Shown: positions 18,264-27,770, numbered from the stretch's first letter. The stretch: 64,000 nucleotides of DNA from Nocardia amikacinitolerans NBRC 108937 (GCF_001612615.1 NZ_BDAU01000025.1:1-64000), one strand, 5' to 3'. Notes: generated from the letters alone by a model not told the origin. Made by a program: numbers and translations.

Positions 18264-19469
18264 TCAAACCGCCGCGTAGGCCGCTGCGACCAGGTCGTAG
18301 GCGCGGCGGTCGCCAGCGAGGCCGTCGCGGCGCAGGTTCGGGATGAACGCGAACGCGAGGTCGTGGTCGAGATCGCCGAGACCGACCGAACCGCCCGCAC
18401 CTGGATGGCCGAAGGCAGTAGCCCGCGCGCTCTTCGGGAGCTGGAAGTTCAGTGAAGGGCGCATGTAGCCGAGGGCGAAAGCGCTGTCGAGGGCGAGGAC
18501 TTCGTCTGGGCCGCGCACTCGCTCGCGCACCGCGTCGCGCAGCGTCTCGGCGCGCAGCAGATCGCCGCGGATCAGTTCGCGGTAGAAGCGGGCCAGCGCG
18601 CGCGGCGTGGTCACCATGCCGGATCCCGGCCAGCCGCCCGCGAGCACGGTTGGATCGTTGTAGGAGCCTGCGGGATTCGTCGACCCGCGCATCAGTAGCG
18701 AGTCGGGATCGCGGTAGGCCTCGATGAGGCGTTGGACCGCCTCCATTCCGGCTGTGCGCGAGGACACAGACGAACTCTGGCCCCCTGCTTGGCGCACCGC
18801 TGTGTCGTCAGGCAGATCGTCTGTCCGCCAGGTTGTTTGGTCTGCGGGCGGAAAGCCGAGGCGGGCGGCGCGCTCGAGCTCGCCCGGGCCTGCCCACAGT
18901 TCCGCGCCGAAGTTCTCCCGGACGAACTCGGGAACGGTCCGGCCGGTGCGCCTGCGCACCAGCTCGCCGACCAGCCACCCGAAGGTGAGCGCGTGATAGC
19001 CGTGCTTGGTGCCGGGCTCCCACACCGGAGCCTGCCCCGCGAGTTCGGCCGCCATGGCGGCGGGATCTGCTGCGTCGAATTTGGTCAGCGGCCGGTCGAA
19101 AGCGGGCAGGCCCACGCGGTGGGTCAGCAGGTCCTCGACGGTGACCGCGTGCTTGCCGTGCGCGGCGAACTCCGGCCACCAGCGGCGCACCGGCTCGTCG
19201 GGCCCGGTCCCCGCGCGCTCCATAACCAGCAGCGCGGCGGTAGCGGTGACGGCCTTGGTGCAGGAGAACGCGACGCACGGCGTGTCGGCCAGCCACGGCC
19301 GCCCACTGCGCTCATCGGCGACCCCGCCCCACAAATCCACGACCGGCCGCCCGCCCGCGAACACTGCCACCGCGGCCCCGCGGTTCTGCCCGTCGGCGAA
19401 GCTCGCCGCGAATACCTCCCGCACCTCGCGGAACGCGGGATCGCAGGTACCGGCAACAGAATCCGTCAC
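18264..19469 (-). CDS. Serine hydrolase, class C beta-lactamase / EstB type
   Basis: A 401-residue cytosolic protein (no signal peptide) of the beta-lactamase-related family that includes EstB-like esterases. The nucleophile motif S-x-x-K is Ser69-Lys72 (SCTK). A Tyr in the HGYHALTFGW segment fits the second catalytic position. A glycine-rich segment near the C-terminus (FGHPGAGGSVGLGD) matches the usual HxGxxG-type third motif. Likely an esterase acting on short acyl esters; the substrate is unknown. Start is GTG. Confidence 0.85.
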   Translation of the reverse strand: MTDSVAGTCDPAFREVREVFAASFADGQNRGAAVAVFAGGRPVVDLWGGVADERSGRPWLADTPCVAFSCTKAVTATAALLVMERAGTGPDEPVRRWWPEFAAHGKHAVTVEDLLTHRVGLPAFDRPLTKFDAADPAAMAAELAGQAPVWEPGTKHGYHALTFGWLVGELVRRRTGRTVPEFVRENFGAELWAGPGELERAARLGFPPADQTTWRTDDLPDDTAVRQAGGQSSSVSSRTAGMEAVQRLIEAYRDPDSLLMRGSTNPAGSYNDPTVLAGGWPGSGMVTTPRALARFYRELIRGDLLRAETLRDAVRERVRGPDEVLALDSAFALGYMRPSLNFQLPKSARATAFGHPGAGGSVGLGDLDHDLAFAFIPNLRRDGLAGDRRAYDLVAAAYAAV

Positions 19470-19500
19470 GCAAAAATTAGAACACGTTCTACATCGCGTG

Positions 19501-20178
19501 TCACCAGCCGCGCTCGCGCCACTCCGCCAAGTGGGGGCGTTCGGTGCCGAGGGTGGTGTCGTCGCCGTGGCCGGGGTAGACGACGGTGTCGTCGTCGTAG
19601 CGGTCGAAGAGTTTGGTGGTGACGTCGGTGTAGAGGGTGTCGAAGTCCTCGGGGCTGTGGGTTTTGCCGACGCCGCCGGGGAAGAGGCTGTCGCCGGTGA
19701 AGAGGTGGATGCGGCCGGGTTCCTCGGGGAGGGCGAGGGCGATCGAGCCGGGGGTGTGGCCGCTGAGGTGGATGACGGTGAGGGTCAGGTCGCCGATCTC
19801 GACCGTGTCGCCGTCGTCGAGGAGGCGGTCCGGGGTGACGGGCAGCGGGTCGGCGTCGAGGCGGTGCGCCGCGGTGGGGACGTCGAGCTCGGCGGCGACC
19901 TCCTTCAGCGCCCACCAGTGGTCGGGATGCTGGTGGGTGGTGACAATCAGCCGGACCTTGCCGGGCGCCTCCTGGGCGACGAGCTCGAGAATGCGGTCGG
20001 GTTCGTTGGCGGCGTCGATGAGCAGCGCGGCGCCGGTGGCCGCGCACTGCACGAGATAGACGTTGTTGTCCATCGCGCCGACGGACATCTTGATGATGCG
20101 CGCGCCGTCGAGGTCGCGCTGCTGCGGGTTCGAGCCCGCGGACACGTGGCCGGTGTAGGGGCGGTCGATCGTGATCAC
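19501..20178 (-). CDS. Metallo-beta-lactamase-fold hydrolase (glyoxalase II-like)
   Basis: A 225-residue MBL-fold enzyme with the metal motif THQHPDH (81-87), later metal-binding histidines in LSGHTPGS and PGHGDDT, and a conserved FTGDSLF segment. Length and motifs fit hydroxyacylglutathione-hydrolase-like proteins; in actinobacteria the thiol would be mycothiol rather than glutathione, which is inference. The GTG start at 20178 is 50 bases from the divergent TPM-domain gene, so they share a promoter region. Confidence 0.87.
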   Translation of the reverse strand: MITIDRPYTGHVSAGSNPQQRDLDGARIIKMSVGAMDNNVYLVQCAATGAALLIDAANEPDRILELVAQEAPGKVRLIVTTHQHPDHWWALKEVAAELDVPTAAHRLDADPLPVTPDRLLDDGDTVEIGDLTLTVIHLSGHTPGSIALALPEEPGRIHLFTGDSLFPGGVGKTHSPEDFDTLYTDVTTKLFDRYDDDTVVYPGHGDDTTLGTERPHLAEWRERGW

Positions 20179-20228
20179 GCCACGATGCTATCCACTGATT
20201 CGCCGGGAACCGGGGATACATTCGTGGG

Positions 20229-22202
20229 ATGCCGTCGCTGCCGAAACGTCGCGTCCGCTGGTCCGCCCTCGTGGGCGGTGTCCTACTGCTGGCCACGGTG
20301 CTGATCGGCGCGCCGACCGCCGCAGCGGAACCGCCGAGCCGGATGGACAGCTATGTCGTGGACAGCGCGGGCGTGTTGGACGGCGGCGAGCAGGACCGCG
20401 TCCAAGCGGCGGTGGACCGCCTCTACGACGACCGGCGGGTCCGCCTGTGGATCACCTACGTCCAGGATTTCGACGGGCTCGGCGCCGAGGCGTGGGCCGA
20501 ACGCACCGCCGCCGCTTCGGGTTTCGGCACCCGCGATCTGCTGCTGGCGGTCGCCACCGGCTCCCGCGACTATTGGTTCTACGGCGACATGCCGGAGGGC
20601 GTCAGCGACGGCGAGCTGGATCAGCTACTGACCAACGAGGTCGAGCCCGCGCTGCGCGACAGCGACTGGGCGGTCGCGGGCATCTCGACCGCCGACGGAC
20701 TGAACTCGGCGATGGGCGCGGGTGGCGTCAGCCTTCGCACGCTGCTGATCCCGGCCCTCGTCGTCGCCGCGGCACTCGGCGCGCTGCTGCTCTACACGCG
20801 CAAACGCCGCCGCGATCGAAGCCGCGCCGAGTTGGACGCGGCGCGAAAGGTGGACCCCGACGACAGCGCCGCCCTCGCCGCGCTCCCGTTGGAGGCGCTG
20901 CACGCACGCTCTCGCGAGGTGCTCGTCGAACTCGACAACGCGGTGCGCACCAGCGCCGAGGAACTGGAATTGGCCATCGGCGAGTTCGGCGCGACCGCCG
21001 CGACGCCGTTCACCACCGCGCTGAACAACGCGAAAACCGCCGCCGCCAAGGCATTCGCCCTCCGCCAGCGGCTCGATGACGACATTCCGGAGACCACCGA
21101 CGACCAGCGCCGCCTGCTGATCGAATTGATCGGCATCGTCGGCCGCGCGGATCGCGAACTCGACGGGCGGGTCGCCGAATTCGACGCGATGCGCGACCTG
21201 CTGATCGACGCGCCCGCCCGATTGGACGCGCTGACAAGGGATTTGGTCGACCTCACCGGCCGGGTGCCCGCCTCGGAAGCCGAGCTGGCCCGGCTCACCG
21301 CCGCGCATCCGCCCAGCGTGCTTGCCCCGATCCGGGACAACACGGTGATGGCGCGCGAACGCATCGCCTTCGCCGAACAGAACGTCGACGCCGGACGCGC
21401 CGCGCTGACGCGGCCGGTCGGCGAACAGGGCGCGGCCGTCGGCGCGATCCGGGCCGCCGAGGGCGCCATCGGTCAGGCGCGCACGCTGCTGGACGCGGTC
21501 GACAACGCGGCGACCACGATCCAGCAGGCCCGCGACGGCCTGCCTGCCGCGCTGGACGAACTGCGCAAGGACATCGACGCCGCCACCGAGCTCGTCACGT
21601 TCGGCGGCCCCGAGCTGGAAACCGCCATCGCTTCGGCGCGCCAAGCCCTGGACAAGGCGTCCGCGACGGCCGACGCCGACCCGCTGAGCGCCTTCCACGA
21701 CGCGGTGGCCGCCGACGGCGATCTGGATCGCGCCATCGCCGCCGCCACCGATCGCAAACTCGCCGCCGAGGACCTGCGCCGCCGCCTCGATCATGCGCTC
21801 GCCGACGCCAGCACCCGGGTGGCAGCGGCGTCCGACTACCTCACCACCCGGCGCGGCGGCATCGACGCGAACGCCCGCACCCGGCTCTCCGAGGCGCAGC
21901 GGAATCTCGATGCGGCGCAACGGCTCGGCGGCACCGACCCCGGTCAGGCGCTGCGGCACGCGCAGGCCGCGGCCGATCTGGCGGGCCGCGCTCTGCAAGA
22001 GGCGCAGGCCAGCGTGCGGGCGTGGGAGGCGAGCAGGCCGCCCTCGGGTGGGGCGCAGGCGGGCGCGGTGCTCGGCGGCATCCTGTTGGAGGGTTTGCTG
22101 CGTGGCGCGGCGGGCGGGTATCGCTCCGGCGGCGGGTACCGGCCCGGCTCCTACGGCGGTTCCAGCGGGTCACGACGAGTCAGCAGGGGCGGGCGGTTCT
22201 GA
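20229..22202 (+). CDS. TPM-domain membrane protein with long helical region
   Basis: A 657-residue protein with a signal peptide (about 1-38), an extracellular TPM domain (about 40-165; DSAGVLDGGEQDRV and YWFYGDMPEG are typical), a membrane helix (about 173-193), then over 400 residues of helical, partly coiled-coil sequence inside the cell, ending in a Gly/Ser/Tyr/Arg-rich tail (GGYRSGGGYRPGSYGG). Such proteins are common in actinobacteria. TPM domains occur in chaperone-like and photosystem-repair proteins, but the role here is unknown. Confidence 0.85.
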   Translation: MPSLPKRRVRWSALVGGVLLLATVLIGAPTAAAEPPSRMDSYVVDSAGVLDGGEQDRVQAAVDRLYDDRRVRLWITYVQDFDGLGAEAWAERTAAASGFGTRDLLLAVATGSRDYWFYGDMPEGVSDGELDQLLTNEVEPALRDSDWAVAGISTADGLNSAMGAGGVSLRTLLIPALVVAAALGALLLYTRKRRRDRSRAELDAARKVDPDDSAALAALPLEALHARSREVLVELDNAVRTSAEELELAIGEFGATAATPFTTALNNAKTAAAKAFALRQRLDDDIPETTDDQRRLLIELIGIVGRADRELDGRVAEFDAMRDLLIDAPARLDALTRDLVDLTGRVPASEAELARLTAAHPPSVLAPIRDNTVMARERIAFAEQNVDAGRAALTRPVGEQGAAVGAIRAAEGAIGQARTLLDAVDNAATTIQQARDGLPAALDELRKDIDAATELVTFGGPELETAIASARQALDKASATADADPLSAFHDAVAADGDLDRAIAAATDRKLAAEDLRRRLDHALADASTRVAAASDYLTTRRGGIDANARTRLSEAQRNLDAAQRLGGTDPGQALRHAQAAADLAGRALQEAQASVRAWEASRPPSGGAQAGAVLGGILLEGLLRGAAGGYRSGGGYRPGSYGGSSGSRRVSRGGRF

Positions 22203-22247
22203 GCCCTTGACCCTGACACCGTGTGAGGCCGTAGACCGGAGAGCGAC

Positions 22248-23066
22248 ATGTTCAGCATCGGAGATTTCGCCAGGCACGGACGGGTGTCGGTGCGCATGCT
22301 GCGCCACTACGACGGCATCGGGCTGCTGCGGCCCGACGTGGTGGACCCGGCCACCGGCTATCGGCTGTACGCGGCGGGCCAGCTCGCCCGGCTCAACCGC
22401 ATCGTCGCGCTGAAGGAACTCGGCTTCACCCTGGAACAGGTGCGCCGGATACTCGACGAGGAGGTGAGCGGCGCGGAACTGCGCGGCATGCTCACCCTGC
22501 GCCACGCGGAACTGGAGCAGCGCATCGCGGCGGACCGGGAACGGCTCGTCCAGGTCGAGACGAGACTCCGCGTCATCGAGAAGGAGGGCGCCATGCCCGC
22601 GCACGAGGTGGTCGTCAAATCCGTTCCGGCCGTCCGGGTCGCCGAATTGACTGGCGAAGCAGCCGATTTCGAGCCGCGGTCGATCGGGCCGGTGGTGAGT
22701 CCGCTGTTCGAGGAGCTGTGCGTGCGATTGGATCGCGCCGGTGTCACGCCCGTCGGCCCGGCCATCGCCTACTACGACGAACGCGCCGACGGATCGGTGC
22801 GGGTGCACGCGGCATTGCCGGTCGCCACGGAATCCGCTCCGGGACAGGACTTCTCGATCGTCGACCTGCCCGCCGTCGAGCAGGCCGCCACCGTGGTGCA
22901 CCGCGGCAGCATGAACGAGGTGCTGGAACCGTGGCAGGCGCTCGGCCGCTGGATCGATGCCAACGGCTACCGCTCGCAGGGCCTGGCGCGTGAGGTCACC
23001 CTGGAGTACACCGAGGACCCCAATGGCTGGGTCACCGAGTTGCAGGAGCCGATCGTGCGGCGGTGA
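22248..23066 (+). CDS. MerR-family regulator with GyrI-like effector domain
   Basis: A 272-residue regulator. The N-terminal MerR winged helix (SIGDFARHGRVSVRMLRHYDG and the RLYAAGQLARLNRI segment) leads into the dimerisation coiled coil (about 80-115) and a GyrI/BmrR-type small-molecule-binding domain (about 120-272). This architecture usually senses drugs or other lipophilic cations. The ATG is backed by GGAGAG. No obvious target gene lies downstream on the same strand, so it may act elsewhere or on itself. Confidence 0.88.
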   Translation: MFSIGDFARHGRVSVRMLRHYDGIGLLRPDVVDPATGYRLYAAGQLARLNRIVALKELGFTLEQVRRILDEEVSGAELRGMLTLRHAELEQRIAADRERLVQVETRLRVIEKEGAMPAHEVVVKSVPAVRVAELTGEAADFEPRSIGPVVSPLFEELCVRLDRAGVTPVGPAIAYYDERADGSVRVHAALPVATESAPGQDFSIVDLPAVEQAATVVHRGSMNEVLEPWQALGRWIDANGYRSQGLAREVTLEYTEDPNGWVTELQEPIVRR

Positions 23067-23241
23067 ACGACCGCATGATCGGTGTGGACAGCGACCGCTC
23101 ACCGTGGCGGGCTCGGCGTTCCCGCGCGTCGCTATTGCAAGTGCCAGAAACGCTGCGGAGCAGCAGCTTTGACGCACGATCCGGCAATACGGGACCGGTT
23201 CGGCGAACGGTGGCGATCTCCCCGTCTGGCGTGACGCTCGC

Positions 23242-24681
23242 TCAAACCTGCACGGTGATGGCGTGGATTCCGGTCGGGCCCAACGGAAATGGCGCGCGGG
23301 TGGCGCTTTCCTGTACGTGCCCGGAGCGGCTGGTGGCGCGGGCGCGCAGGGTGTGCGGGCCGGGCGGGAGTTCGAGCGTGGTGCGCCAGCGTCGCCAGGC
23401 GGCGGGGGCCAGTTCGGTGCCGAGATCGACAGGGCGCCAATCGCCGTCGTCGACGCTGAGTTCCACCTGCGTGACGCCGTGCGGCGGCGCCCAGGCGACG
23501 CCTGCGACGGTGAGTGTGCCCGCGACGGTGCGGCCGGGGGCGGCCGTGTCGATGCGGGCGTGCGGCTCCACCCACAGCAGCTCGTCGGGCCAGCCGCGCT
23601 TGACCCAGTAGTCGGCGTGGCTGTCGTCGGTCAGTTCCAGTTCGGACAGCCATTTCGCGCCGGTGTACTGGCCGTAGAGTCCGGGCACGAGGACGCGGGC
23701 CGGGAAACCGTGCTCGGGCGGCAGCGGTTCGCCGTTCATGCCGATCACCAGGTAGCCGGGCAGTTCGCCGGAGCGCAGCGGTTCGACGGGCAGCGAGATG
23801 GTGTAGCCGTCGACGGCGCGGGTCACCAGCCGGGTGGCGCCGGGCTCCGGGATCGCGTGCTTCAGCAGATGCGCGAGCGGCACGCCGAACCAGCGCGCGT
23901 TGCCCGCCCTGCCCTGGCCCGCCCGGTTGTGCACGCAGACCACGACGGCGTCGAATTCGACTGCTTCAGAAGCCAATTCGGTCAACGAAAGGCGCAGCGG
24001 ATGGGCCACCTTGCCGGTGACGGCGAGCCGCCAGCGGTCCGGGTCGATGCGCGGCGGGCGCAGGTTCACGTCGGCGACGTAGAACCGGCCCGCCGTGGTG
24101 ATCAGCGGGGAGAGGCCCGGCTCCTCGAGCCCGTCGTCCGGCACGAGGCCGATGCCGCCGAACGGGCCGATGCGCCGAATCACGCCGTCCTGTGCGAGAT
24201 CGTGATCGCGGTTCAGCTTCCGCGCCGCGGCGAGCAGTCCCGCGCCCACCGCCGTCCACGCCAGTTTGCCGAGCAGTCCGCGCGGCCGCCTGCGCAAGCC
24301 GGTCGCCAGCACCGCGGCGGCCGCCGACGCCCCCGCGACCGTGGACGCGGACCTGGTCGATTTGCGCAGCGCCAGCGCCGCCGCACCGGCGCCGAACGTC
24401 AGCGCGGCCGGTGTGCGCAGTCGAGGCGGCAGCGCGCCCACCGCGGCGCTCGCGGCGATCACGCCCGCGCCGACACCGAGCCGGGTGACCGCCTTGTCGT
24501 GCCTGCCCGACAGCACGACGGTGGCCTCCACCACCGGCACCGGCGCGGTGTCGATCATGGCCCGGCCGACGGTGTCGATCAGGGATCCGCCCTTGGCCGC
24601 GGCGACCGCTTCCCCCAACCCCAGTGCGGCGACACCCACCGCGGCCGCCCCGAGGCCCCCGCTCTCTCCGTTCGTCCGCAC
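23242..24681 (-). CDS. Membrane-bound molybdopterin oxidoreductase (sulfite-oxidase type)
   Basis: About 479 residues from the GTG at 24681; a longer frame to 24879 starts with low-complexity sequence, so the start is uncertain. The N-terminal third holds several Gly/Ala-rich hydrophobic segments. Then comes the sulfite-oxidase/YedY Mo-cofactor domain with the candidate Mo-binding Cys in VVVCVHNRAGQGRAGNARW, and a C-terminal Mo-co dimerisation domain. The region around the Cys differs from the usual CTLECAGNG form. The substrate could be sulfite, methionine sulfoxide or something else. Confidence 0.82.
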   Translation of the reverse strand: MRTNGESGGLGAAAVGVAALGLGEAVAAAKGGSLIDTVGRAMIDTAPVPVVEATVVLSGRHDKAVTRLGVGAGVIAASAAVGALPPRLRTPAALTFGAGAAALALRKSTRSASTVAGASAAAAVLATGLRRRPRGLLGKLAWTAVGAGLLAAARKLNRDHDLAQDGVIRRIGPFGGIGLVPDDGLEEPGLSPLITTAGRFYVADVNLRPPRIDPDRWRLAVTGKVAHPLRLSLTELASEAVEFDAVVVCVHNRAGQGRAGNARWFGVPLAHLLKHAIPEPGATRLVTRAVDGYTISLPVEPLRSGELPGYLVIGMNGEPLPPEHGFPARVLVPGLYGQYTGAKWLSELELTDDSHADYWVKRGWPDELLWVEPHARIDTAAPGRTVAGTLTVAGVAWAPPHGVTQVELSVDDGDWRPVDLGTELAPAAWRRWRTTLELPPGPHTLRARATSRSGHVQESATRAPFPLGPTGIHAITVQV

Positions 24682-24895
24682 CGCCGAAACACCCGCTTCC
24701 GCCTCATCGCCTACGTGGTCTCCCCAGCATTGTCCACGAATCAGCGGGCATAGCCAGGTCCTTTGCGCGACAGCCGATCCCCGATCGGGTGGCCGCACCG
24801 TCGCTCGGCCGTGAGCGCGTCGAGAATGGCCGCGTAGGTGGTCACCACCGCGGTCGGGCCGCGGGCCGCGTGACAGCATGCGGACGACGGGGCGC

Positions 24896-26488
24896 TCAGA
24901 CGTCGATGCAGACCGCTGCCAGATCGGCGAGTTCCCGGCCGACGGCGGACGGCAAGCGGGCCGCGAGCGGGCCGCCGCCGAGCACGCCGACGCACAGGCG
25001 GTCGGCGAAGGTGTAGACGAGGAAGGTGACGGCCGCCGACGGTCCCGCGGACGGGCGCGGGTGGGCGGAGAGGTAGACGATCTCGTAGTCGGTGAGCGTG
25101 AGTCCGGGCGGCGTGCGGAAGTGCGGCACCCTGCCGGTGTTGGTCACCGCGATGTGCCCGGCCAGCGAGTGGATCGCGGTGGGCCCGAAGAACTCCGGGA
25201 AGTGCAGCACCGACTGCTGGACGATGCCCTCGGCGAGGTCGTGGCGCAGCCGCGCCGAGATGCGTTGCGCCAGTTCGATTACGTCGGTGGCGGTGGTGAC
25301 GTCGGCGGCGAAGGCGGCCAGTCCGGCCATGTTGGTGCCGTCGGCGGCGGCGATCGGCGGGTTCAGTCGCGCGCGCATGTCCACGGGGTAGACGCAGCGC
25401 AGCGGTACGGAGTCGCCCGGCCGCGCATCGTGCGAGTACGAGTCGCGCCGCCCCGAATCCCGCTCATCGTCCGGTTCGCCAGGCCCCGCACCGCGTTGAT
25501 TTCGTGACTCCGCATCACCGGGGCCCGCTTCGCACGAATGCGGATCACGCCATCCCGCAACGCGCCGACCCCCTGACTCGCCAGACGCCGCACCGCACTG
25601 CCCCGAAGCACGCTGCTGCTCGACATCACCACGACCCACATCGCACGAATGCGGATCCCGCCGTTTCGCAGCGTGGCGATCCCCGGGCTCGCTAACACCC
25701 GCACCGTGCCGCCACGCACGATCGCGAGCGGAATCCCTTGGCTCCAAGCCCATTTCGCCCGCATACGCCCGCAGCAGCGCGGCGGTGAGCAGCGCGTTCA
25801 CGGTGACGCCGTGCCGCCGCCCCAGTTCCACGATCCGCGCCGTCGCCTCCGGCTCGAGGATCGTCCGCTCCGGGCGGGCAAGAGCGGCGGGCGCGGGAGT
25901 CGGCGGATCGGGTGGGAAGGTCGGCGGGTGCGCCAGCGGCCGCGACGCGGACTCGAGCCCGGACACCGCCGACCTGGGAATGCCGTGTCGGGCGGCGTAC
26001 CACTCCAGGGGACGCGGATATTCCTGCGGCGCAATGTCTTCCGCGACGCCGGATACCTCGCCGGTGTAGCGGTCCCACAGTCTGGACAGCAGCGCGACGC
26101 AGTGGCCCGCGTCGGCGACGGAGTGGTGGGCGTAGAACGTCACGCGGGCGCGGTCGTTCTCGGTCACCACGTCGAGGTAGGCGAGCTGGGCCGACGGATC
26201 GAGCGATTCCTCCGGCAGCCGGACGGTCGCGGTGTCGCCGGTGCGGACCCACGCGCCCACCGCGCTCCCCGCCGGGCGCAACAGGTGGCCGGTCCCGGCG
26301 GCGTCCTCGCCGATCCGGCAGCCGAGGATCGGGTGGGCGCGCAACAGTGCCTCGAAAGCGCTTCGCAAAGCGGGGATGTCGAGTTCGCCCTCGACCAGAA
26401 CGGAGCGACCGGTATAGGTCGCGTGCCGCACGAAACGCTGCTCGGACGGCGCGAGTACCCGCACCGTATCGTCCGCTGTCCACCACAC
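24896..26488 (-). CDS. PapA5-like acyltransferase with internal repeat insert
   Basis: A condensation-domain acyltransferase that resembles mycobacterial PapA5, which esterifies mycocerosic acids onto phthiocerol. Shared landmarks are SEQRF near the start, the catalytic histidine motif as HHSVADA (usual HHxxxDG, with Ala for Gly), RCVYPVDMRARLNPP, and GIVQQSVLHF before FRTPPGL. Between GLEPR and VPLRCVYPVD, where PapA5 has about 10 residues, lies an insert of about 105 Gly/Arg/Asp/Ser-rich residues made of repeats. I propose the GTG at 26488; upstream codons lack family similarity. Next to tenA, divergent. Confidence 0.82.
   Translation of the reverse strand: MWWTADDTVRVLAPSEQRFVRHATYTGRSVLVEGELDIPALRSAFEALLRAHPILGCRIGEDAAGTGHLLRPAGSAVGAWVRTGDTATVRLPEESLDPSAQLAYLDVVTENDRARVTFYAHHSVADAGHCVALLSRLWDRYTGEVSGVAEDIAPQEYPRPLEWYAARHGIPRSAVSGLESASRPLAHPPTFPPDPPTPAPAALARPERTILEPEATARIVELGRRHGVTVNALLTAALLRAYAGEMGLEPRDSARDRAWRHGAGVSEPGDRHAAKRRDPHSCDVGRGDVEQQRASGQCGAASGESGGRRVAGWRDPHSCEAGPGDAESRNQRGAGPGEPDDERDSGRRDSYSHDARPGDSVPLRCVYPVDMRARLNPPIAAADGTNMAGLAAFAADVTTATDVIELAQRISARLRHDLAEGIVQQSVLHFPEFFGPTAIHSLAGHIAVTNTGRVPHFRTPPGLTLTDYEIVYLSAHPRPSAGPSAAVTFLVYTFADRLCVGVLGGGPLAARLPSAVGRELADLAAVCIDV
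25424..25740 (-). repeat. Three imperfect ~105-bp tandem copies inside the acyltransferase gene
   Basis: Copies begin near 25429, 25531 and 25643 on the plus strand (steps of 102 and 112 bases). Two share CGCACGAATGCGGATC exactly and are followed by similar sequence including CTGACTCGCCA/GGCTCGCTAA and a CCGCACCG element; the first is more diverged. They translate on the minus strand to RRDPHSC.../GWRDPHSC.../RRDSYSH... and keep the frame open, so they form the protein's insert. Confidence 0.75.
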
Positions 26489-26551
26489 AACGCCCAGGGT
26501 GCGGCAACGCCGGGTTCTGCGCAAACCGGGCAGTACGGAAGACTGGCGGAC

Positions 26552-27172
26552 ATGAGTCTCGCCGCACATCTGGAGGAAATCGGCCGTCCGTTGGTCGCCG
26601 AACAGCGCGCGCATCCGACCGTGGCGGGCATCGCCGCGGGCGATCTACCCGAGCCGGTGTTCCGTTCGTGGCTGGAGCAGGACTACGTGTTCCTGCTCGA
26701 CTACGTGCGGGTGTTCAGCAGGCTGGCCTGGCAGGCGCCCGCCGCGCACCTCGGCGATCTGGTCGACTTGGCGCACGCCACCTTTCACGACGAACTGGCC
26801 CTGCACCGCTCGCTGGCCGCGGAGTTCGGCGCCGACCTCGACGGCGCGACGAAGGGCGAGCCGTGCGCGAACTACACCGCCTTCCTGTTGGACTCGGCCG
26901 CGAACTACGGCGAAGGCCTCGCCGCGCTCTACCCGTGCATGTGGGGGTACTCGACCCTCGGCGCGCAGCTCGCCATCGACCCGCCAGCCGAGCCACGGTA
27001 CCGACGCTGGGTAGACACCTACGCCGATCCCGGCTTCGCCGCGCTGACCCGCCGCTGCGCCGAGATGCTCGACGAATCCGGCGTCGACCCCGCCCGCGCC
27101 GAACTCCTCTTCCGCGAAGGCATGCGCCACGAGCTGGCGTTTTGGGATGTTCCCGTGAAATTGACCGACTGA
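26552..27172 (+). CDS. tenA: TenA/THI-4 family aminopyrimidine-salvage enzyme
   Basis: A 206-residue TenA-type protein; the family hydrolyses degraded thiamine pyrimidines (thiaminase II / aminopyrimidine aminohydrolase). Key positions are present: Asp44 (WLEQDYVF), the catalytic Cys129 (LYPCMWGY) and a C-terminal Glu (FREGMRHELAFWD). I chose the ATG at 26552, with GGCGGA upstream, since the longer open frame upstream is antisense to the acyltransferase. No other thiamine genes are nearby. Being a TenA_C-type without thiamine function remains possible. Confidence 0.88.
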   Translation: MSLAAHLEEIGRPLVAEQRAHPTVAGIAAGDLPEPVFRSWLEQDYVFLLDYVRVFSRLAWQAPAAHLGDLVDLAHATFHDELALHRSLAAEFGADLDGATKGEPCANYTAFLLDSAANYGEGLAALYPCMWGYSTLGAQLAIDPPAEPRYRRWVDTYADPGFAALTRRCAEMLDESGVDPARAELLFREGMRHELAFWDVPVKLTD

Positions 27173-27284
27173 GCGTCACCACGACCGGCCCGGACTGGGT
27201 GGAGGTGACATTCAGTCGACCACGCGATGCGGGCCAATAGCCGGGGTTGGCGGTGCACCGATGAATTCCGCGCGCCGGTTCGGT

Positions 27285-27770
27285 CTATCTACGTGAACCG
27301 GGCGGTGCACCACGATGTTTGCCGCTCGGGCTCACTCGAAAATCATCGGGCAGCACCCGAAACGCGTCATGGCACGTCAGCGGTGTGACCGCTCGGAAGT
27401 CGCGCCGATCCAGTGTCAGCACATCCGCCGTCTCATACCGCTCCGCGAGCGCGATATTCGTAGCGTCGGTCAAGTCGAGCCGCAGCGCGATGTATTGATG
27501 CTGCACTTTGCGCGCTGTCCGAAGCACGGCTGCCGTAACCTCGGGAATCTCGATGCGCCCCGTCCGCTCCTGGGCAAGCAACCAGTCGTTGACACCGTAG
27601 GCCGCATCGCGGTTCACATTACGAGTGAGCACGTGTTCGATCTCGAGCAGCACCAACGGAGAAACACAGGTGAGCGCGGCTTGCTGCAGGACTGTGCGTG
27701 CCGGTTCATGATCGGGATCGGAGGCGTTGAACGCCGCGACAAGACCTGAGGTATCGCCGATCAGGATCAT
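27285..27770 (-). CDS. PIN-domain toxin (VapC-like)
   Basis: A 161-residue PIN-domain protein, expected to be a metal-dependent ribonuclease. Acidic residues sit at the usual places: Asp6 (IGDTSG), Glu43 (LLEIEHV), Asp97/Asp100 (DLTDATNIALAER) and Asp118 (LTLDRRDF). It begins 3 bases after the ribbon-helix-helix gene and so forms a type II toxin-antitoxin pair. The C-terminus carries about 20 extra low-complexity residues (SGKHRGAPPGSRR) beyond the fold. Confidence 0.87.
   Translation of the reverse strand: MILIGDTSGLVAAFNASDPDHEPARTVLQQAALTCVSPLVLLEIEHVLTRNVNRDAAYGVNDWLLAQERTGRIEIPEVTAAVLRTARKVQHQYIALRLDLTDATNIALAERYETADVLTLDRRDFRAVTPLTCHDAFRVLPDDFRVSPSGKHRGAPPGSRR

Noticed and set aside
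24741-24995. A minus-strand frame of 84 codons between the acyltransferase and molybdenum enzyme genes
   Set aside because: Most of it overlaps the acyltransferase end or is Arg-rich; only the last 35 codons look protein-like and there is no ribosome site.
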